Program-made: the position numbers and the translations under genes
In this document: positions 61,119-64,000 of the stretch, one piece after another
Layout: every line of letters starts with the position of its first letter
How positions within the stretch are numbered: position 1 is the stretch's first letter
Notes under the pieces: generated by a model
What the model saw: only the letters and a program-made list of their open reading frames with translations
What the model was told of the DNA's origin: nothing
The model's database searches: none
Assembly (NCBI GenBank): GCA_017472255.1
Contig: JAFUQU010000011.1
Coordinates: forward strand, 186,001 to 250,000
Source of the DNA: Clostridia bacterium
GTDB taxonomy: Bacteria; Bacillota; Clostridia; Oscillospirales; CAG-272
Reading direction: 5' to 3'
DNA length: 64,000 bases

Positions 61119-62231
61119 ATGAACGCTGAAACGAAAGCCTGCGCACCGCTGAGGGAAACCGACGTTTTTTCGCTGGTTTCAAAGCATCGGAGCGCCATTA
61201 TGGGCATCGCCGCGCTCTGGATTCTGGTTTTCCACGAATGGATTCCGCTGCTGGGAGGCGTACCCGGTCTCGGACGGATTGAGAGCTTCGCCAAGCAGGT
61301 GGGCTTTTGCGGCGTGGACATTTTCCTGTTCCTGTCGGGCATCGGACTGACCTACTCCATCGGAAAATCCAGCCTGCCCGCCTTCTATTACCGACGCATC
61401 CGGCGGATTGCGCTGTCCTTCCTCATTGTCGCCGTCCACCGCTGCATCGACGAGGGCTGGGACATTGCCCGCTTCGTCGGCAACGTCACCGGCTGGAATT
61501 TCTGGACGAAGGACATCTACTCCTTTCTCTGGTTCGTTCCGGCGGTGACGGCGCTCTACCTGCTGTTCCCGCTGTACTGGCGGTTCTTCTCCCGATCGAA
61601 GAATCAGCTGCTTTTCACGGTGGGGGCGCTGGAGGTCTGGCTGCTTTTGTCGCTGTCCATGCAAAGCGTCATCCGCTACGAGATGTACGGCTTCACCAAC
61701 CGCATCCCGGTCTTTCTGCTGGGCATCTACGCCGGATGGCTGGCGCAGAATAAGCAGGAGCGGCATGAGAAAATTACCTTCGGGCGGGTTTATTGGAGCT
61801 TCGCGGGAATTACGCTGGCGCTGGGAGCATATCTCGCCTATCAGACCAACTATAACGGGCTGTTCGTGCTGGTGCCTGCGTCCAACTGCTGCATCCCCAA
61901 TCTGCTAATCGCCGTGTCGATGACCTTCATTCTAGCGGCGCTGCTGGAGCTTCTGAACCGGGGCGTCGTGAAGCCGGTGGGGAAGGTTCTGTCGGCTGTG
62001 CTGGCGTTTTACGGGGGCTTCAGCCTGGAACTGTACTTCGTGCAGGAGTGGCTGCATAAGGTGATTTATCTGCGCGTCGAGGGCGTATGGCATCCGGCGC
62101 TGGTTAATCTGGCGATGATCGCCGCCGCCACGGTATGCGGCTGGGTCGTCTGTCAGGCGGCGAAGCTTGTCTGGAAGCTGGTGGATAAGCTGACGGCAGC
62201 GAGGAACTTAAAAGAAAAAACCGCAGGATAA
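61119..62231 (+). CDS. Acyltransferase family 3 membrane protein
   Basis: A 370-residue integral membrane protein with about ten segments. GIAALWILVFHEW near residue 30 carries the probable catalytic His of the OafA/YrhL-like family, and FLFLSGIGLTY followed by the basic FYYRRIRRI (near 74-98) is typical. Such enzymes acylate cell-surface glycans or small sugars. GGAGG precedes the ATG. It belongs to the transcript of the upstream unknown gene. Confidence 0.87.
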   Translation: MNAETKACAPLRETDVFSLVSKHRSAIMGIAALWILVFHEWIPLLGGVPGLGRIESFAKQVGFCGVDIFLFLSGIGLTYSIGKSSLPAFYYRRIRRIALSFLIVAVHRCIDEGWDIARFVGNVTGWNFWTKDIYSFLWFVPAVTALYLLFPLYWRFFSRSKNQLLFTVGALEVWLLLSLSMQSVIRYEMYGFTNRIPVFLLGIYAGWLAQNKQERHEKITFGRVYWSFAGITLALGAYLAYQTNYNGLFVLVPASNCCIPNLLIAVSMTFILAALLELLNRGVVKPVGKVLSAVLAFYGGFSLELYFVQEWLHKVIYLRVEGVWHPALVNLAMIAAATVCGWVVCQAAKLVWKLVDKLTAARNLKEKTAG

Positions 62232-62254
62232 TACATATTGAAGGAGATACGAAA

Positions 62255-63019
62255 ATGAAGCATCTTGGTTTGCAGTTATGGACAATCCGCGACGTGATTA
62301 AGGACGAGGAACAAGTGAAATTCGCCTTCTCGGAGGCGGCGAAATATGGTTATGACGAGATCGAGACGGCGGGCTTCCCGATTCCGCCGGAGCGTCTGAA
62401 CCAAATCGCGCGGGAGAACGGGCTTACCATCATCAGCTCCCACATCGGCTGGAACGAGATCGAAGCCGATCCCGACGGTGTCATTGCCCGCTCGAAGATG
62501 TTCGGCTCAAAGTTTATTGGAAGCGGCTATCGGATGGAAACGAAGGAGGAAGTCCTCGCCTTCATCGAAAAGGCCAACGCCTTCGGCAGAAAGTGCGCCG
62601 GGGCAGGGATAAAGTTTGTCTATCACAACCACAGTCAGGAATTCATGAAGACAAGCGAAGGCAGAACCCGTTATTCTTATCTGATGGAGGGACTGGATTT
62701 TTCCTGCACGTCGCTGGAGCTTGACACGTACTGGGCGCAGCATGGCGGCATGGACGTTCGCGCTCTGCTCGAGCAGCTGCGGGGCAAAATCGACGTGCTC
62801 CACCTCAAGGACATGGCGGCGCACCTCTACCGCGACGGCGAGAATCCCGACATCACCGAAATCGGGAACGGCAATCTGAACTTCGCGGGCATCATTCCGC
62901 TGGCGGAATCTTTGGACGTGGAGCATTACATCGTTGAACAGGACCGCAACTGGAAGGTTTCCCCGCTGGAGTCGGCCAAGGAGAGCGCGGCGTATCTGCG
63001 CGCAAATTTCGGCTTCTGA
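62255..63019 (+). CDS. Sugar phosphate isomerase/epimerase (xylose isomerase-like TIM barrel)
   Basis: A 254-residue protein starting MKHLGLQLWTIRDVI, with ISSHIGWNE near 65, FVYHNHSQEF near 125, LELDTYWAQHGG near 155 and DVLHLKDM near 185. These carry the metal ligands of the IolE/xylose isomerase-like superfamily. It probably isomerises or epimerises a keto-sugar or inositol derivative. AAGGAGA precedes the start; the gene lies 23 bases after the acyltransferase. Confidence 0.9.
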   Translation: MKHLGLQLWTIRDVIKDEEQVKFAFSEAAKYGYDEIETAGFPIPPERLNQIARENGLTIISSHIGWNEIEADPDGVIARSKMFGSKFIGSGYRMETKEEVLAFIEKANAFGRKCAGAGIKFVYHNHSQEFMKTSEGRTRYSYLMEGLDFSCTSLELDTYWAQHGGMDVRALLEQLRGKIDVLHLKDMAAHLYRDGENPDITEIGNGNLNFAGIIPLAESLDVEHYIVEQDRNWKVSPLESAKESAAYLRANFGF

Positions 63020-63051
63020 AAAAATAATTTCAACGATTTTTCAAATACCTA

Positions 63052-63080
63052 TTGCAATTGCCGGCGATTTGTGGTACAAT
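63052..63080 (+). promoter_or_regulatory. Promoter of secG
   Basis: TTGCAA (63052-63057), 17 bases, TACAAT (63075-63080). Confidence 0.7.
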
Positions 63081-63129
63081 AGTATTATGTAATCATGTGC
63101 AAACACATTTTATGGAGGATTTTTGGAAA

Positions 63130-63480
63130 ATGGAAATCGTAATTGGCGTAATTTTACTGATCGCGGCTGTGTTTCTGATTGTCGCAGTGCTGATGCAGAA
63201 CGGCAAGTCTCACAATATGTCCGGCGTTATCACCGGCGGCGCTGAGACCTTCTTCGGCAAGACCAAGGGCAACACGATGGACAAGATGCTTAACAAGCTG
63301 ACCACCGTTGTCGCTATTGTTTTCTGTGTACTGGTTGTCATTATGTATGTCTTCCAGGACGACACCGACCTGAGCAGCATCATTTCCACCACGGAGCCGA
63401 ACGCTGTCGAGGACACCACTGCCGTTGACGACACTGCTGTTGAAGACACATCCGCAGCAGATACATCTGCAGCTGAATAA
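63130..63480 (+). CDS. secG: Preprotein translocase subunit SecG
   Basis: A 116-residue SecG. Two membrane segments (residues 3-22 and 55-74) flank the conserved LMQNGKSHNMSGVITGGAETFFGK loop. An acidic Asp/Thr/Ala-rich tail of about 35 residues (VEDTTAVDDTAVEDTS) follows, longer than in most SecG. It is part of the SecYEG channel; TGGAGGA precedes the start. Confidence 0.94.
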   Translation: MEIVIGVILLIAAVFLIVAVLMQNGKSHNMSGVITGGAETFFGKTKGNTMDKMLNKLTTVVAIVFCVLVVIMYVFQDDTDLSSIISTTEPNAVEDTTAVDDTAVEDTSAADTSAAE

Positions 63481-63496
63481 GCGATTGTGAACCTGA

Positions 63497-63588
63497 AAAG
63501 CCGCCTGTTTTACCGCTCTCCGCCTGTCCGCCGCATAAAATGCGCGGCGTTGGCAGAAAATGAAGGAGAGCCGGTTGAGGGCGGCTTT
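63497..63588 (+). other. Structured RNA element between secG and rnr
   Basis: Nested stems: 63497-63505 with 63580-63588, 63515-63521 with 63565-63571, and 63529-63536 with 63540-63549 (two-base bulge). The tail CTGTTAT is not a strong U run. It could be a terminator with internal loops or a leader controlling rnr. Confidence 0.5.
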
Positions 63589-63618
63589 CTGTTATCTATA
63601 GAAAAAAGGAAAATTTCA

Positions 63619-64000
63619 ATGAACCATATCGATACACTTGCCGGCATGACCGAAGCCGTGTCGGCGCTGGTGAAAAGCGAGGGCTACGTGCCCATGGATA
63701 TGCGGGATATGACCGCTGTCCTGACGCTGGAGCCGGATCAATACGACCTCTTTGCCCAGGCGGTGGAGGGGCTGATTCAAAGCGGCGAGCTGACCGAAAC
63801 CAAGCGGGGAAAGCTCATGGGCGTGGAAGGAAGCGACCGGGTCAACGGCGTTTATCACGCCACCTCCCGGGGCTTCGGCTTCGTTACCCCGGATTCCCGC
63901 ACGCCAGGCAAAACCGAGCCGGATTTCTTCATTTCCCGGGACAATTCGCTGGGCGCCATGAACGGAGACCGGGTGCAGGTTCGCCTGCTGAACACAAAGC
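63619..64000 (+). CDS. rnr: Ribonuclease R, N-terminal part
   Basis: The first 127 residues of an RNase R whose end lies beyond the window. Residues 1-65 form the winged-helix RNase R N-terminal domain (HIDTLAGMTEAVSALVKSEGYVPMDMRD), and VNGVYHATSRGFGFVTPD near 75-92 opens the first cold-shock OB domain. RNase R degrades structured RNA 3' to 5'. The secG-rnr neighbourhood is conserved in Firmicutes. Confidence 0.93.
   Translation, partial: MNHIDTLAGMTEAVSALVKSEGYVPMDMRDMTAVLTLEPDQYDLFAQAVEGLIQSGELTETKRGKLMGVEGSDRVNGVYHATSRGFGFVTPDSRTPGKTEPDFFISRDNSLGAMNGDRVQVRLLNTK

Overview
The window looks like a chromosomal segment of a fairly GC-rich, anaerobic member of the Bacillota (class Clostridia), probably from an uncultured gut-type lineage. 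The evidence is the set of housekeeping genes (NAD-dependent DNA ligase, Obg, MecA-like adaptor, PyrK with class 1B PyrD, SecG followed by RNase R, PPi-type phosphofructokinase, glycyl-radical enzyme plus activase), a Mn2+ (yybP-ykoY) riboswitch before mntP, and many AT-rich intergenic regions carrying near-consensus TTGACA-N17-TATAAT promoters. No tRNA, rRNA, CRISPR array, phage or intact insertion sequence was found. The family-level placement is inference.

Layout. 1-0.9 kb: end of a phosphohexomutase and a DUF6886-type gene. 1-4 kb (minus): PPi-phosphofructokinase, AraC regulator, AEC carrier. 4.2-7 kb (minus): a three-gene ABC-2 exporter with a terminator-like hairpin in its leader. 7-13.5 kb: an orphan solute-binding lipoprotein, a metallophosphoesterase, a sialidase-fold enzyme with an IclR regulator, a lipoprotein and a frameshifted AraC regulator. 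13.6-13.9 kb: a compact structured RNA candidate without a reading frame, upstream of an SDR plus type I dehydroquinase-like pair. 15.5-26 kb: AraC regulator, GH10 enzyme, and a long minus-strand catabolic gene cluster (DUF3006 protein, zinc dehydrogenase, class II aldolase/SDR fusion, PHP hydrolase, clan-D glycosidase, CocE hydrolase).

26-36 kb is housekeeping: ligA, cdd, GNAT, obgE, ACT protein, hflK-hflC, a decayed permease gene, mecA-like, family 4 uracil-DNA glycosylase, AEC carrier. 36-41.8 kb is a pyrimidine operon (pyrC, pyrF, pyrK, pyrD) headed by a winged-helix protein and trailed by CadD-like and LUD proteins, most junctions overlapping. 41.8-44.4 kb: AraC regulator and a second orphan solute-binding lipoprotein. 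44.4-48.4 kb: glycyl-radical enzyme, activase, membrane-bound XRE protein. 48.5-52.7 kb: Mn riboswitch and mntP, LysR regulator, cation/proton antiporter, MgtC-like protein.

52.7-62.2 kb is a carbohydrate accessory region: GH31, two paralogous roughly 600-residue proteins of unknown function flanking an AraC regulator and a GH28-like enzyme, then an acyltransferase and a sugar-phosphate isomerase/epimerase. The window ends with secG, a structured intergenic element, and the start of rnr.

The glycosidases all lack signal peptides, so they probably act on imported oligosaccharides, and the linked AraC or IclR regulators suggest substrate-specific control. The points most worth following are the paralogous unknown proteins with apparently non-AUG starts, the structured RNA at 13.6 kb, the unassigned glycyl-radical enzyme with its palindromic promoter, the winged-helix protein coupled to the pyr operon, and the hairpin element inserted in an AraC leader.
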